The notes: a model not told the origin generated them from the sequence alone. 64,000 bases of DNA from JANXLS01 sp038227045 (GCA_038227045.1 JBBRQD010000014.1:1-64000); one strand, 5' to 3'. Positions 26,494 to 35,121 are shown, numbered from the stretch's first letter. Program-made: numbers and translations.

Positions 26494-27654
26494 CTACAGC
26501 GTCACTTCCTTAGGCACATTCGACAAAACTTCCTGCACCGCTGCGACACCTTTTCCGAATGCCACGTTCGCGCCGCAGGCCTTCAGGCCCAGTTCCAACG
26601 CTGCGATGCCGACGACCACGTCCATGCCCGAGCAGTAACCCATGTGGGCGATGCGGATGACGTTGCCTTTCATGTCGCCCTGACCATCGGCCAGCGTCAC
26701 GCCATAGCGGCTCTTCGCGGCTTTGATCACCGCCGAACCGTCCAGTCCCGCGGGCGATTTTACCACCGTCACGACTTCCGACGGCACTTTCGGGAACTGC
26801 TCGAGGCCCAGCGCGGACGTGCCCGCGCGGCAGGCTTTGGCCAGCCAGGCGTGGCGCGCCAGCACGTTTTTCGCGCCTTCTTCTTCGATCATTTTCAGCG
26901 CTTCGTTCTGCGCGCTGATCAGCGTGTTGGCCGGCGTGAACGGCGTGTCGTTTTCGGCCAGTGGCTTCTTGCACTGCTTCAGCGACAGGTAGTAAGCGGG
27001 CGCGGCGACGGTATCGACTACGGCCCAGGCCTTTGGCGAAACGGTCAGCACCGCCAAGCCCGGCGGCATCATCAGGCCCTTCTGCGAGCCGGCCATGAAG
27101 AAGTCGACGTGCCACGCGTCGATGGGGCATTCCATGCCCACCGCGCCGGAGACGCCGTCGACGGCCAGCAGCGCCGGCGTATCCTTCACGATTTCGCCGA
27201 TGGCTTTGACATCGAACTTCGCGCCGGTGGACGTTTCGCACAGATGCACGTAAACGGCCGCGATGCTCGGATCTTTCTTCAGCGCGTCGCCGATCTGCGC
27301 GGGATTGGGCACATCGCCGTACGCAATCTTGATGACTTCGCAGGGAATCTCGAACGTCTTGCAGATGGAGACCAGCCGTTCGCCCCACTTCCCGCCGCTG
27401 ACGACAAGCGCCTTCTTGCCCTTGGGAATGGCGTTGACGATCGACGCTTCCATGGACGCCGTGCCGGAGCCGGCGAACAGCAGCACGTCGCTCTTCGACG
27501 TTTCGAAGATACGCGCCAGGCGTTCGCGGCACTCCTTATAGAGGTTCTTGAAGCGCGCGGAGCGGTGGTACCAGGATGCTTCGGCGAGAGCGAAACGGAC
27601 ACGTTCGGGCACCTGGCTCGGGCCGGGGGCAAGCAGCACATCTTTCAACGGCAT
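26494..27654 (-). CDS. Class V PLP aminotransferase (alanine-glyoxylate/serine-pyruvate type)
   Basis: The 386-aa protein matches the small-subunit hydrogenase-like/AGXT group of class V aminotransferases. It opens LLAPGPSQVPERVRFALAEA, has the PLP-phosphate-binding segment LLFAGSGTASMEASIVNAI, the cofactor aspartate in AVDGVSGAVGMECPID, and the Schiff-base lysine in AGSQKGLMMPPGLAVL (near residue 190). It transfers amino groups between small acids such as alanine, serine and glyoxylate; the true pair cannot be read. The start is ATG 27654 after GGGAG; the frame continues to 27696 without a comparable site. Confidence 0.9.
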   Translation of the reverse strand: MPLKDVLLAPGPSQVPERVRFALAEASWYHRSARFKNLYKECRERLARIFETSKSDVLLFAGSGTASMEASIVNAIPKGKKALVVSGGKWGERLVSICKTFEIPCEVIKIAYGDVPNPAQIGDALKKDPSIAAVYVHLCETSTGAKFDVKAIGEIVKDTPALLAVDGVSGAVGMECPIDAWHVDFFMAGSQKGLMMPPGLAVLTVSPKAWAVVDTVAAPAYYLSLKQCKKPLAENDTPFTPANTLISAQNEALKMIEEEGAKNVLARHAWLAKACRAGTSALGLEQFPKVPSEVVTVVKSPAGLDGSAVIKAAKSRYGVTLADGQGDMKGNVIRIAHMGYCSGMDVVVGIAALELGLKACGANVAFGKGVAAVQEVLSNVPKEVTL

Positions 27655-27740
27655 GATCGAAATAACTCCCTTCTTGAGGATGAATCCGACAGACAATAAC
27701 GGCCCGGCATCTTACCGCGGATGAACGGCGAAGAAACTGC

Positions 27741-27790
27741 TTTTTAACCGCGGATAACGCTGATTTTCGCGGATAAACGCGGATAAATTT
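27741..27790 (+). repeat. Repeat C, left arm
   Basis: Contains TTTTTAACCGCGGATA and TCGCGGATAAACGCGGATA. Both blocks recur exactly, inverted, in the right arm at 27907-27950; nine extra bases separate them here. The outer part of a nested element of about 210 bp in the 307-bp gap between the aminotransferase and fmt genes, which holds no gene. Confidence 0.75.
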
Positions 27791-27819
27791 TTGGGAGAAC
27801 AACTTCGGGGGAACGCGTC

Positions 27820-27850
27820 GGGTGCCACGGAGCAGTACTCTGCTCCGTGC
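27820..27850 (+). repeat. Repeat B copy 1
   Basis: A 31-bp palindromic unit opening GGGTGCCACGGAGCAGTAC and closing TGCTCCGTGC, identical at 30 of 31 bases to 51522-51552. It lies between the two arms of repeat C. Confidence 0.85.
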
Positions 27851-27906
27851 TGAGACGCGCACGATATGCCGGCGATTCTCTCGCGAATCAATCGTTCAAT
27901 AAACCA

Positions 27907-27950
27907 TTTTAAAAATATCCGCGTTTATCCGCGATATCCGCGGTTAAAAA
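27907..27950 (-). repeat. Repeat C, right arm
   Basis: The inverted partner of 27741-27790, sharing blocks of 16 and 19 identical bases. It ends 11 bp before the stop codon of fmt. Confidence 0.75.
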
Positions 27951-27961
27951 GTCTTCGCTGT

Positions 27962-28924
27962 TTACTCCCATTTCGTTCCATTTATCAGCGGTTTCCCGGC
28001 GCCGCGCAGGTATTCCGCGACGCTCATTTCGCGTTTGCCTTCGGGTTGAATTTTAGAGATGGACAGCACGCCGCCGTCGCCGCAGCCAGCCAACAACAAT
28101 TGGCTGTTGGCGTTCAGCGGCGCGGCGCCGGGTGCGGCGAGTTCCGCTTCGGCGATGCGGATGCGCTGTGTGATTTTTCCGTCGGGGGACGAGACGCGGG
28201 TCCACGCGCCGGGCCAGGGTGTCATGGCGCGCACGAGACGTTCGATGCTCGCCGCGCTGCCGCTCCAATCGATTTGGCCGCTGCTTTTTTCGAGCTTTTC
28301 GGCGTACGACGCGAGCGCGTCGTTCTGCGGTTCGAGCGTGAATTTATTGTGTTCGAGCAAGTCGAGCGCGTCGGCGAAACACATCGCGGAAAGTTCGGCG
28401 AGCTTGTCGTGGAGCGTACCGGCTGTTTCGCGCGGGGCGATTGGAATGGTTCGGCGCAGAAACACCGGGCCGGTGTCGAGTCCGGACTCCATCTTCATCA
28501 CGCAAACACCGGTCTCCGCGTCGCCGGCGAGCAGCGCGGCCTGGATCGGCGCGGCGCCGCGGTATTTGGGCAGCAGCGACGCGTGCGCGTTGATCGGAAA
28601 AAAGCGTCCGAGCGTCAGCGCGTCGTGTTTCAAAATATTGCCGTACGCGACCACGCACAGAATGTCGGGCTGTAGCGCGCGCAGCGACTCGAGCACCGCG
28701 GGCGTGTTGATCGAACGCGGCTGAAAAATGCGGTCGTTCGGAATGCTCAGCGCGCGGGCTGCGTCAACGACGGGCGGTGGCGTGGGCGTCTTCGAATTTC
28801 CGCGCCCCTTGGGTTTGTCGGGCTGCGACACCACTCCCACGACTTCGTGTTTCGGCGAGAGCGCGCACAATTTCTTTAATGAAGGGACCGCGTAGTCGGG
28901 AGTGCCGCAGAATATAATTCGCAT
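27962..28924 (-). CDS. fmt: Methionyl-tRNA formyltransferase
   Basis: The 320-aa protein formylates initiator Met-tRNA using 10-formyl-THF. The N-terminal formyltransferase domain shows MRIIFCGTPDYAVPSLKKL, VVSQPDKPKGRG, and NAHASLLPKYRGAAPIQAAL with the catalytic Asn-His and SLLP loop. GVCVMKMESGLDTGPV carries the catalytic aspartate. The C-terminal OB-like tRNA-binding domain starts around residue 215 (RLVRAMTPWPGAWTRV). Length is normal. def is not adjacent. The start ATG 28924 lies 25 bp after the end of the TM2-protein gene, so the two may be cotranscribed. Confidence 0.96.
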   Translation of the reverse strand: MRIIFCGTPDYAVPSLKKLCALSPKHEVVGVVSQPDKPKGRGNSKTPTPPPVVDAARALSIPNDRIFQPRSINTPAVLESLRALQPDILCVVAYGNILKHDALTLGRFFPINAHASLLPKYRGAAPIQAALLAGDAETGVCVMKMESGLDTGPVFLRRTIPIAPRETAGTLHDKLAELSAMCFADALDLLEHNKFTLEPQNDALASYAEKLEKSSGQIDWSGSAASIERLVRAMTPWPGAWTRVSSPDGKITQRIRIAEAELAAPGAAPLNANSQLLLAGCGDGGVLSISKIQPEGKREMSVAEYLRGAGKPLINGTKWE

Positions 28925-28949
28925 AAGAGTCTTCGCCAGGATCTGAAAC

Positions 28950-29294
28950 TTATTGTTTCCGAATCAGCGGTCTTCCTTCGATATCTTTGTACGAGTCGGT
29001 GACGATTATGATTATGTCGTAAAGCGTCATAATGCCGCAGCAACCGCCAGTGAAAAGCATCAAAAGACCGATTGTCGTGTGGCCCGTGTAAAATCGGTGA
29101 ACGCCGATGTGGCCGAGAAAAATGCAGAGCAGCAGCGTGGTTAGCCAGTCATATCCGTCCTGATTCAGCGTCGAAGTTGTTTTCGCTGGAACCTGCGCTG
29201 GTGCAACGGGCGCAGCCTCGCCTAATTTGTTGCCGCACGAAGGACAAAACAGCGCCGCGTCGCTTACCGGAGATGCGCATGTCGGACATTGCAT
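28950..29294 (-). CDS. TM2-domain protein with N-terminal zinc ribbon
   Basis: The 114-aa protein opens with a zinc-ribbon (CPTCASPVSDAALFCPSCG: two CxxC pairs at residues 3-22). A short linker leads to a TM2 domain of two helices joined by a tight turn: LTTLLLCIFLGHIGVHRFYT, then GLLMLFTGGCCGIMTLYDII. TM2 proteins are small membrane proteins of poorly known function. The start is ATG 29294 with AGAGGT just upstream; the longer frame to 29324 lacks a site. It is upstream of fmt on the same strand. Confidence 0.88.
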   Translation of the reverse strand: MQCPTCASPVSDAALFCPSCGNKLGEAAPVAPAQVPAKTTSTLNQDGYDWLTTLLLCIFLGHIGVHRFYTGHTTIGLLMLFTGGCCGIMTLYDIIIIVTDSYKDIEGRPLIRKQ

Positions 29295-29493
29295 GGCGAA
29301 ACCTCTTTCGAATCGGAGTATCAATACAATTCAAATTCAGTGTGGCGAGCAGTATATTCCCGCCGCCGAATTCTGCATTCCGAAATCAAAAAAGCTCGGG
29401 CGGCTCTTGAATTCGTTTGAATAACACGCGGATACCAATAACCTTGAACCGTTCGCATATAAATTTTTGCCAGGTCGAGGAGAACGCACGCGC

Positions 29494-30498
29494 GTGATAC
29501 CGTCGGAGCTACGCAAGGATCCTCTTTCACAACGCTGGGTGATCATCGCCGCCGAACGGGCGAAGCGGCCCACCGATTTCGAATCCGACGCCGTCAACGA
29601 TCCGCCCGCGTTCGATCCTTTCGCGCCAGGCAACGAAGACAAAACGCCGCCCGAGATCGCGTCGTATCGCAAGCCCGGGACGCTGCCCAACAAGCCCGGC
29701 TGGCGGGTGCGCGTGGTGCCCAACAAATACCCCGCGTTGCAGATCGAAGGCGGGCTCAACAAGCGCGGCGAAGGCATTTACGACAGCATGCAGGGCGTCG
29801 GCGCGCACGAAGTCATCATCGACACGCCGGACGGCGCGCCGAGCTTCACCGGCTGCACGGATGAACATGTTCAGGAAGTGTTGTGGATGTACCGCGACCG
29901 CCTCGTGGACCTCAGCCGCGACAAGCGCTTGAAATACGGCATGCTCTTTAAAAATGTCGGCCGCGCCGCCGGTGCGACGGTGTTCCATTCGCACAGCCAG
30001 TTGATCGTCACGCCGATCGTGCCGCACCACGTTGAAGAAAAAGTCCACGCGTGCAAAAAATTCCACGACTACAGGGGCCGATGCCTGCTCTGCGACATCG
30101 CCCTGCAGGAACTCGAACAAAAAAGTCGTCTCGTGCTGGACTCCGGCCAGTTCATCGCCTTCGAGCCCTATGCGGCGCGCACACCGTTTGAAACGTGGAT
30201 CGTGCCCAAGAACCATGCATCACATTTCGAAGCGCTCACGCAACCGCTCTGCGAGGAACTCGCCTACATCCTGAAGCGCACCATGGCAAAGATCGAAAAA
30301 GGATTGAAAAACGCGGCCTACAATTACATGATTTTCACCGCGCCATTCCACACCGGGGACGTGCCGGATTTCCATTGGCACATCGAAATCATCCCGCGGC
30401 TCACGCGCCAGGCGGGATTCGAATGGGGCACCGGATTCTATATCAATCCCGTGCCACCGGAGGACGCGGCGGAGTTTTTGCGCGGCGTGAAGATTTAA
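29494..30498 (+). CDS. galT: Galactose-1-phosphate uridylyltransferase
   Basis: The 334-aa protein belongs to the GalT/HIT superfamily: ELRKDPLSQRWVIIAAERAK at the start, the nucleotidyl-transfer triad H165-S-H167-S-Q169 (VFHSHSQLIVTP), and FHWHIEIIPRL near the C-terminus. It exchanges UMP between UDP-glucose and galactose-1-phosphate in the Leloir pathway. Oddly, the usual CPFCPGNE zinc motif reads D41-P-F-A44-P-G-N-E, so both N-terminal metal cysteines are missing while the later RCLLCDI motif is kept. The start is GTG 29494, about eleven bases after GAGGAG; the frame opens at TTG 29467. It is followed by glgA, fitting sugar-nucleotide/glycogen metabolism. Confidence 0.88.
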   Translation: MIPSELRKDPLSQRWVIIAAERAKRPTDFESDAVNDPPAFDPFAPGNEDKTPPEIASYRKPGTLPNKPGWRVRVVPNKYPALQIEGGLNKRGEGIYDSMQGVGAHEVIIDTPDGAPSFTGCTDEHVQEVLWMYRDRLVDLSRDKRLKYGMLFKNVGRAAGATVFHSHSQLIVTPIVPHHVEEKVHACKKFHDYRGRCLLCDIALQELEQKSRLVLDSGQFIAFEPYAARTPFETWIVPKNHASHFEALTQPLCEELAYILKRTMAKIEKGLKNAAYNYMIFTAPFHTGDVPDFHWHIEIIPRLTRQAGFEWGTGFYINPVPPEDAAEFLRGVKI

Positions 30499-30678
30499 AA
30501 CGGTAGTAAGGTCCAAGGTTTCAGACGAATGACTCCAAAACTCAATTCATACATTTTTAATGCATATCAGTTAATTCGTCCGGATTTCTTCCCATAATGA
30601 CGATGATTCTTGCTTGAGAAGCACCTCGAACTCGAGACGTTAACCGTTGGACTTTGGATTTAGACTTGGATTGGAAAA

Positions 30679-32154
30679 ATGAACATCGTCTTCGCCACAT
30701 CCGAAGTCGCGCCCTACTCTAAATCCGGCGGCTTGGCCGATGTCTCCGCCGCGCTGCCGCATGAATTGGCGAAACTCGGGCACCATGTCTGCGTGTTCAC
30801 TCCTTATTATCGTTCGGTGCGGAAACTCGAACCCAAGGCCCGGCAGATCGCGCAGGGTTTCGTGCCTGTTGGCGGCGAATCGATCGCCTGGACTCTCCAT
30901 GCGGCTTCGTCGAATGTGAGTTCAAAAGACAAGGCTCAACTGTATTTCATCGGATGCGATCAATACTTCGACCGCGACGGATTGTACGGCACGGCGAAGG
31001 GCGACTACGACGACAGTTGCCAGCGTTATGTGCTGTTCTGCAGGGCGTGCCTCTCCGCGGTCCAGGCGCTGGCGTTGAGCGTGGATGTGTGGCATTGCAA
31101 CGACTGGCAGACGGCGCTGATCCCCATTTATTTGAAGCTCCTGTTCGCCAAACATCCGTTGCTCTCAGGAGCGGCGAGTGTGTTCACGATTCACAATCTG
31201 GCGTATCAGGGCTTATTCTGGCATTGGGACTGGCCGGTGTTGAATCTGCCTTGGAAGCACTACAATTGGAAGGAACTTGAATTTCACGGCAAGATGAATT
31301 TGCTGAAAGGCGCGTTGATTCACGCCGACAAGCTGACGACGGTTTCGCCGACGTACGCGCGTGAAATCCAGACGTTGGAATTCGGTTCCGGGCTGGAAGG
31401 CGTGCTTCAGGATCGCATGGACGATCTGGTCGGAATCGTCAACGGCATCGATGCCGAAATCTGGAATCCCGAAACGGATCACTTCCTGCCGATGGGTTAC
31501 CGGCCCGGTGAATTCGACGGAAAATTGAAATGCAAGGCAGTGCTGCGCCGGCGGTTGGGGCTGGCCGAGGACGGCTCGGTGGTGGTGGGCATGATCGGAC
31601 GGCTTTTTGAACAGAAGGGATTCGATCTGGTCGTTCAGGCGCTCGAAGAACTGATGCGGCGCGATATTCAATTGGTCATTCTCGGCACGGGCCGTGAGGA
31701 GTATCACCAAATACTCGAAGTTGCCCAACGCGCGCGGCCGGAGAAAGTGGCGGTGTCGTTTGCCTTCGACAACGAACTGGCGCACCTGATCGAAGCCGGC
31801 AGCGACATTTTTCTCATGCCCAGCCGCTATGAACCCTGCGGACTGAACCAATTGTACTCGCTGAAATACGGCACGATCCCGGTCGTGCATCGCGTGGGCG
31901 GTTTGGCCGATACGGTGGTGGACGCCACACCCGAAAACATGATCGCGGGAAGAGCGACGGGCTTTCAATTCGAAGCTTATGGCCCGAACGAAATGCTCGA
32001 AGCGCTCGACCGCGCACTGCATCTCTTCAAGAACGACCCCGCCGCCTGGCGCAAGATTCAACTCGCCGGAATGGCGCAAGATTGGACATGGCCCGTCAGC
32101 GCGCGGAAGTATGTCGAAGTGTTCAAAGCCGCGCGGGCGGGGGTTAGTGGTTAG
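30679..32154 (+). CDS. glgA: Glycogen synthase (ADP-glucose type, GT5)
   Basis: The 491-aa protein is a full-length bacterial glycogen synthase. It has the N-terminal ADP-glucose motif KSGGLADVSAALPHELAKLG, DVWHCNDWQTALIPIYLKL, VFTIHNLAYQGLF, TTVSPTYAREIQT, and the C-terminal MPSRYEPCGLNQLYSLKYG and TGFQFEAY. It extends alpha-1,4-glucan chains from ADP-glucose in the cytoplasm. The last codons (VSG and the TAG stop) are made from the GTTAGTGGTTAG head of repeat A, so the repeat has shaped the C-terminus. galT lies 180 bp upstream; no glgC or glgB is in the window. Confidence 0.96.
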   Translation: MNIVFATSEVAPYSKSGGLADVSAALPHELAKLGHHVCVFTPYYRSVRKLEPKARQIAQGFVPVGGESIAWTLHAASSNVSSKDKAQLYFIGCDQYFDRDGLYGTAKGDYDDSCQRYVLFCRACLSAVQALALSVDVWHCNDWQTALIPIYLKLLFAKHPLLSGAASVFTIHNLAYQGLFWHWDWPVLNLPWKHYNWKELEFHGKMNLLKGALIHADKLTTVSPTYAREIQTLEFGSGLEGVLQDRMDDLVGIVNGIDAEIWNPETDHFLPMGYRPGEFDGKLKCKAVLRRRLGLAEDGSVVVGMIGRLFEQKGFDLVVQALEELMRRDIQLVILGTGREEYHQILEVAQRARPEKVAVSFAFDNELAHLIEAGSDIFLMPSRYEPCGLNQLYSLKYGTIPVVHRVGGLADTVVDATPENMIAGRATGFQFEAYGPNEMLEALDRALHLFKNDPAAWRKIQLAGMAQDWTWPVSARKYVEVFKAARAGVSG

Positions 32155-32256
32155 TGGGCGGCTTCGCCGCTGATAGGTTAGTGGCTAGTGTCTCGCTATT
32201 TTGCCGTTCACTAACTACTATTCACTCAGCGGCGAAGCCGCCCACTAACCACTAAC
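32143..32256. repeat. Repeat A copy 2, 29-bp perfect inverted pair
   Basis: Bases 32143-32171 and 32228-32256 are exact inverted copies. Each consists of GTTAGTGGTTAGTG followed by GGCGGCTTCGCCGC and one base. A 56-bp centre separates them. The left arm overlaps the last bases and stop codon of glgA; the right arm ends 12 bp before the binding-protein gene. The same units in decayed form fill 12280-12420. Confidence 0.88.
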
Positions 32257-32268
32257 TGGAACAGGGCA

Positions 32269-33321
32269 ATGAATCCATTTAACACCCGCGCGCTCTGGCC
32301 TTCAATGATCGCGTGTGCGATGGCCGCCGCCTTGTTCGTTCTGCTGCGACAACCATCGAATCCCGCCGAGCGCACCGTGGTCGTGTACGCTTCGGTCGAC
32401 TCCGATTTTGCGCTGCCTGTCTTCGAAGCGTTTACCCGCGAAACCGGTATTCATGTCGTCTCTCGTTTCGATGGCGAAGAAACCAAGACGACCGGCACGG
32501 CCATGCGCTTGGAGCAGATGAAGGGCCATCCCGACGGCGATGTGTTTTGGAACTCCGAGCAATCGTTGACACTGGTGCTGGCGAATAAAGGAGTGTTGCA
32601 GAGTTACGTCTCGCCGAATGCACAAAGCATACCTCCCGAATTCAAAGATGCCGGCGGATTGTGGACGGGCTTCGGGCGGCGCGCGCGCGTGGTTACTTTT
32701 TCGGACAAGGTGAAACCGGAAGACGTGCCGAAGTCGCTTGACGACTTCGCCAACCCACGCTGGAAGGGCCGCTTTGCCGTGGCCAAGCCGCTGTATGGCA
32801 CGACGCTGAGCCACCTCGCCGCGCTGACTTTAGAAATCGGCGAAGAAAAAGCATTCGCACTGTTTCGGGCCTGGCGCGCGAACGGTGTCATCGTCGCGCA
32901 GGGCAACGGCGATGTGGCGGAACTCGTTGCAAATGGCGCAGCCGATGTGGGCCTGACCGACAGTGACGACGCGTTTTCAGCGCTCGACCGGCACAAGCCC
33001 GTGGGCTTCTCCGTGATCGATCAGACCGCCGATTGGCACGGCTCGTTTCTCATTCCGAACACGGTGTCGATGTTAAAGAATTGTCCCCATCCGGCGGACG
33101 CGCGCGCGTTCATCGATTACCTGCTTCGCCCGGAAACGGAAAAGTGGCTTGCGGAAAACGGCGCGCGGCAAATTCCGGTGCGCGCTGTCGGAGCGAAGCT
33201 CGCGCCGCCGCTCGACGATATGAAACTGAAACCCGTGCGAATCGACCGGGCGCGCCTCGCGGAAGAAGTCCTCACTCTGGGTGCGCGCATTAATAAAATA
33301 TTGTCCGGCGAAGAAAAATAA
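32269..33321 (+). CDS. ABC transporter substrate-binding protein, Fe(III) type
   Basis: The 350-aa protein has an N-terminal signal anchor (MIACAMAAALFVLLRQ) and the FbpA/AfuA fold: VVVYASVDSDFALPVFEAFT, then SLDDFANPRWKGRFAVAKPL, and GNGDVAELVANGAADVGLTD. Such proteins capture ferric iron or a related small ligand in the periplasm and hand it to the permease. The permease gene follows 100 bp later. No ATPase gene lies nearby, so the importer may borrow one encoded elsewhere. Ligand identity (iron versus thiamine or another anion) is inferred only from the family. Confidence 0.85.
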   Translation: MNPFNTRALWPSMIACAMAAALFVLLRQPSNPAERTVVVYASVDSDFALPVFEAFTRETGIHVVSRFDGEETKTTGTAMRLEQMKGHPDGDVFWNSEQSLTLVLANKGVLQSYVSPNAQSIPPEFKDAGGLWTGFGRRARVVTFSDKVKPEDVPKSLDDFANPRWKGRFAVAKPLYGTTLSHLAALTLEIGEEKAFALFRAWRANGVIVAQGNGDVAELVANGAADVGLTDSDDAFSALDRHKPVGFSVIDQTADWHGSFLIPNTVSMLKNCPHPADARAFIDYLLRPETEKWLAENGARQIPVRAVGAKLAPPLDDMKLKPVRIDRARLAEEVLTLGARINKILSGEEK

Positions 33322-33387
33322 CTCGCGATTGTCGCGCTCTATATCGCCGCTTGTTTTGTTCACGCACAAAACATAACCTCAGCAGTT

Positions 33388-33411
33388 CTTTGCGCCTTTG
33401 CGTCTTTGCGA
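33388..33411 (+). repeat. Three tandem CTTTGCGN octamers
   Basis: CTTTGCGC, CTTTGCGT and CTTTGCGA stand head to tail, followed by GAGAG, and end 10 bases before the permease start codon. The unit spacing is exact. It may be a mobile intergenic repeat or a leader element of the permease. Confidence 0.5.
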
Positions 33412-33421
33412 GAGATAAACC

Positions 33422-35005
33422 ATGCGCGATTCCTCCCGGCGCGACAACATAATCCAGCTCGCGCTGGCCTTGATCCTGCTTGCTCCGCTGCTGGCGGCGT
33501 TCTGGTCTGGAGGCGGTTTCGAAGACGCGTTTGCGACGCGTCAAAGTGCGGAAGTTTCCGCCGCGCGGCAGTGGGCGTTGTTACATGCGGCCGGCCAAAG
33601 CTTGACGCTGGGATGCTTGAGCGCAGGTGTTGCCGCGTTGATCGGAATTCCAGCCGCGTGGGCGCTCTCCGGGCGTCGGGCCTCGGCGGTTCGAACCGCG
33701 CTGGCCATTCTCCCGCTCGCGCTTCCCGCGCCGGTCGCCGTCAGCGGGTGGGTGCGGTTGATTGCGCCGAATGCGACGTCCAGTTTTGCGCTTCAGCTTC
33801 CGGGCGCGCCGACCGGCATGGTGTCGGCGGCGCACGCGCTGCTGTTCAGTCCAGTGGGCGCGGGGCTCGTGCTGGGATTGAGTCTCTGGCCGGTCGTTGC
33901 GCTGAATGTCTGGCCGGGATTCTTGCGTGCGCGCGACGCCTCGTACGAAGCCGCGCGCCTCCATGCTCCTCCGGCGCGCGCGTTTTTCCGAGGCGTGCTG
34001 CCGCGCTGCACGGGCGAAATCGTGGCCGGCGTGGCACTGGTTTTCCTCTTGGCGTCGAACGATTTCGCGGTCTCGTCGCTACTGCTGGTTCACACGCTTC
34101 CGGTGGAAGTTCACGATCAGGCGGCGCTGGGGAAGAACCCTGCCGCCGCATGGGCCTCGCTGCCCCTGGTGCTGATGGCCGCAGCGCTCTGCGCGGTGAC
34201 GATGCGGCGTTCAACTCATTCGGGCAGAGACACCCGCACTCATTCAATAAGTTCCAGCGGGTTGCGCGCGGGTAAACTCTCATCCGGCATCTTGTACGCG
34301 GGTGTCGCATTCGGTTTTGCGGTGCCCATGCTCGCCTGTTTGTTCGGCGTGTTGGCGAGCGGCAAGCCGTTGTCGGTCTCTTTCGATGCCGGCACGGAAT
34401 CGCTGGGGTTGAGCGCGCGGCTGGCCGCCGCCGCGGTTTTGATGGCGTGCGGATTCGCGGTGGCGCGCCTGTTGTGCTGGCCCGAAGTTCGCGCGGCACC
34501 GTTCAACGTGGCCAGCGTTTTTCTGTTGGCCATTCCGGGATCGTTCTTGGGTGTATCGCTTCTCGTGCTTCAAATCGACGCCACAAACCTCACGCCGGAG
34601 CTGCGGCTGCCGCTGGTTTGGATGGCGCTGGGATTCGCACTGCGCTTTCTGCATGTGCCGATCCGTCTCATCGACGAAGCTCTCGTCGGCATCGATCCCG
34701 CGCTGCTCGAGAGTGCTGCGTTGCTAGGGCATGGCCGATTCTCGCGCGCTATCGCGATCGTACTGCCGCTATCGCTGGGCCATCTTGCGGCGGCGGCGGC
34801 GCTCGTCTTTGCATTGGCGCTGGGCGAAGTTCCAATCGCCGCCATCCTTGCGCCCCCCGGCGCGGTCCCGGCGACGATCTGGCTTTTCGGCCAGCAGCAC
34901 ATGGGTTACGACGAATCCGTCTTCGCTCTGAGTCTGCTGTTGGGCGCGACCACCGCCGGCACGATTGCGTTGGGAGCACTGGTGGCAAAGCGGGCGGCGC
35001 GCTGA
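33422..35005 (+). CDS. ABC transporter permease, Fe(III) type (FbpB-like, fused halves)
   Basis: The 527-aa protein has about 12 TM helices in two homologous halves, the FbpB/SfuB layout. Each half ends with an EAA loop that docks the ATPase: YEAARLHAPPARAFFRGVLP near residue 178 and ESAALLGHGRFSRAIAIVLP near residue 425. With the preceding binding protein it forms an importer for ferric iron or a similar ligand across the inner membrane. The cognate ATPase is absent from the window. The start is ATG 33422. The next gene, an NHL protein, begins 116 bp downstream. Confidence 0.88.
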   Translation: MRDSSRRDNIIQLALALILLAPLLAAFWSGGGFEDAFATRQSAEVSAARQWALLHAAGQSLTLGCLSAGVAALIGIPAAWALSGRRASAVRTALAILPLALPAPVAVSGWVRLIAPNATSSFALQLPGAPTGMVSAAHALLFSPVGAGLVLGLSLWPVVALNVWPGFLRARDASYEAARLHAPPARAFFRGVLPRCTGEIVAGVALVFLLASNDFAVSSLLLVHTLPVEVHDQAALGKNPAAAWASLPLVLMAAALCAVTMRRSTHSGRDTRTHSISSSGLRAGKLSSGILYAGVAFGFAVPMLACLFGVLASGKPLSVSFDAGTESLGLSARLAAAAVLMACGFAVARLLCWPEVRAAPFNVASVFLLAIPGSFLGVSLLVLQIDATNLTPELRLPLVWMALGFALRFLHVPIRLIDEALVGIDPALLESAALLGHGRFSRAIAIVLPLSLGHLAAAAALVFALALGEVPIAAILAPPGAVPATIWLFGQQHMGYDESVFALSLLLGATTAGTIALGALVAKRAAR

Positions 35006-35121
35006 ACGCCGTCGTTTACGCTTGGCGTCGATCATCGTGTCTATCTGGATTTTTGCTGCGTACGCGCTACAATGTTGTTATATGGGGCAAGCGTATACAC
35101 CTTCATTTTCGATTGCTAACA

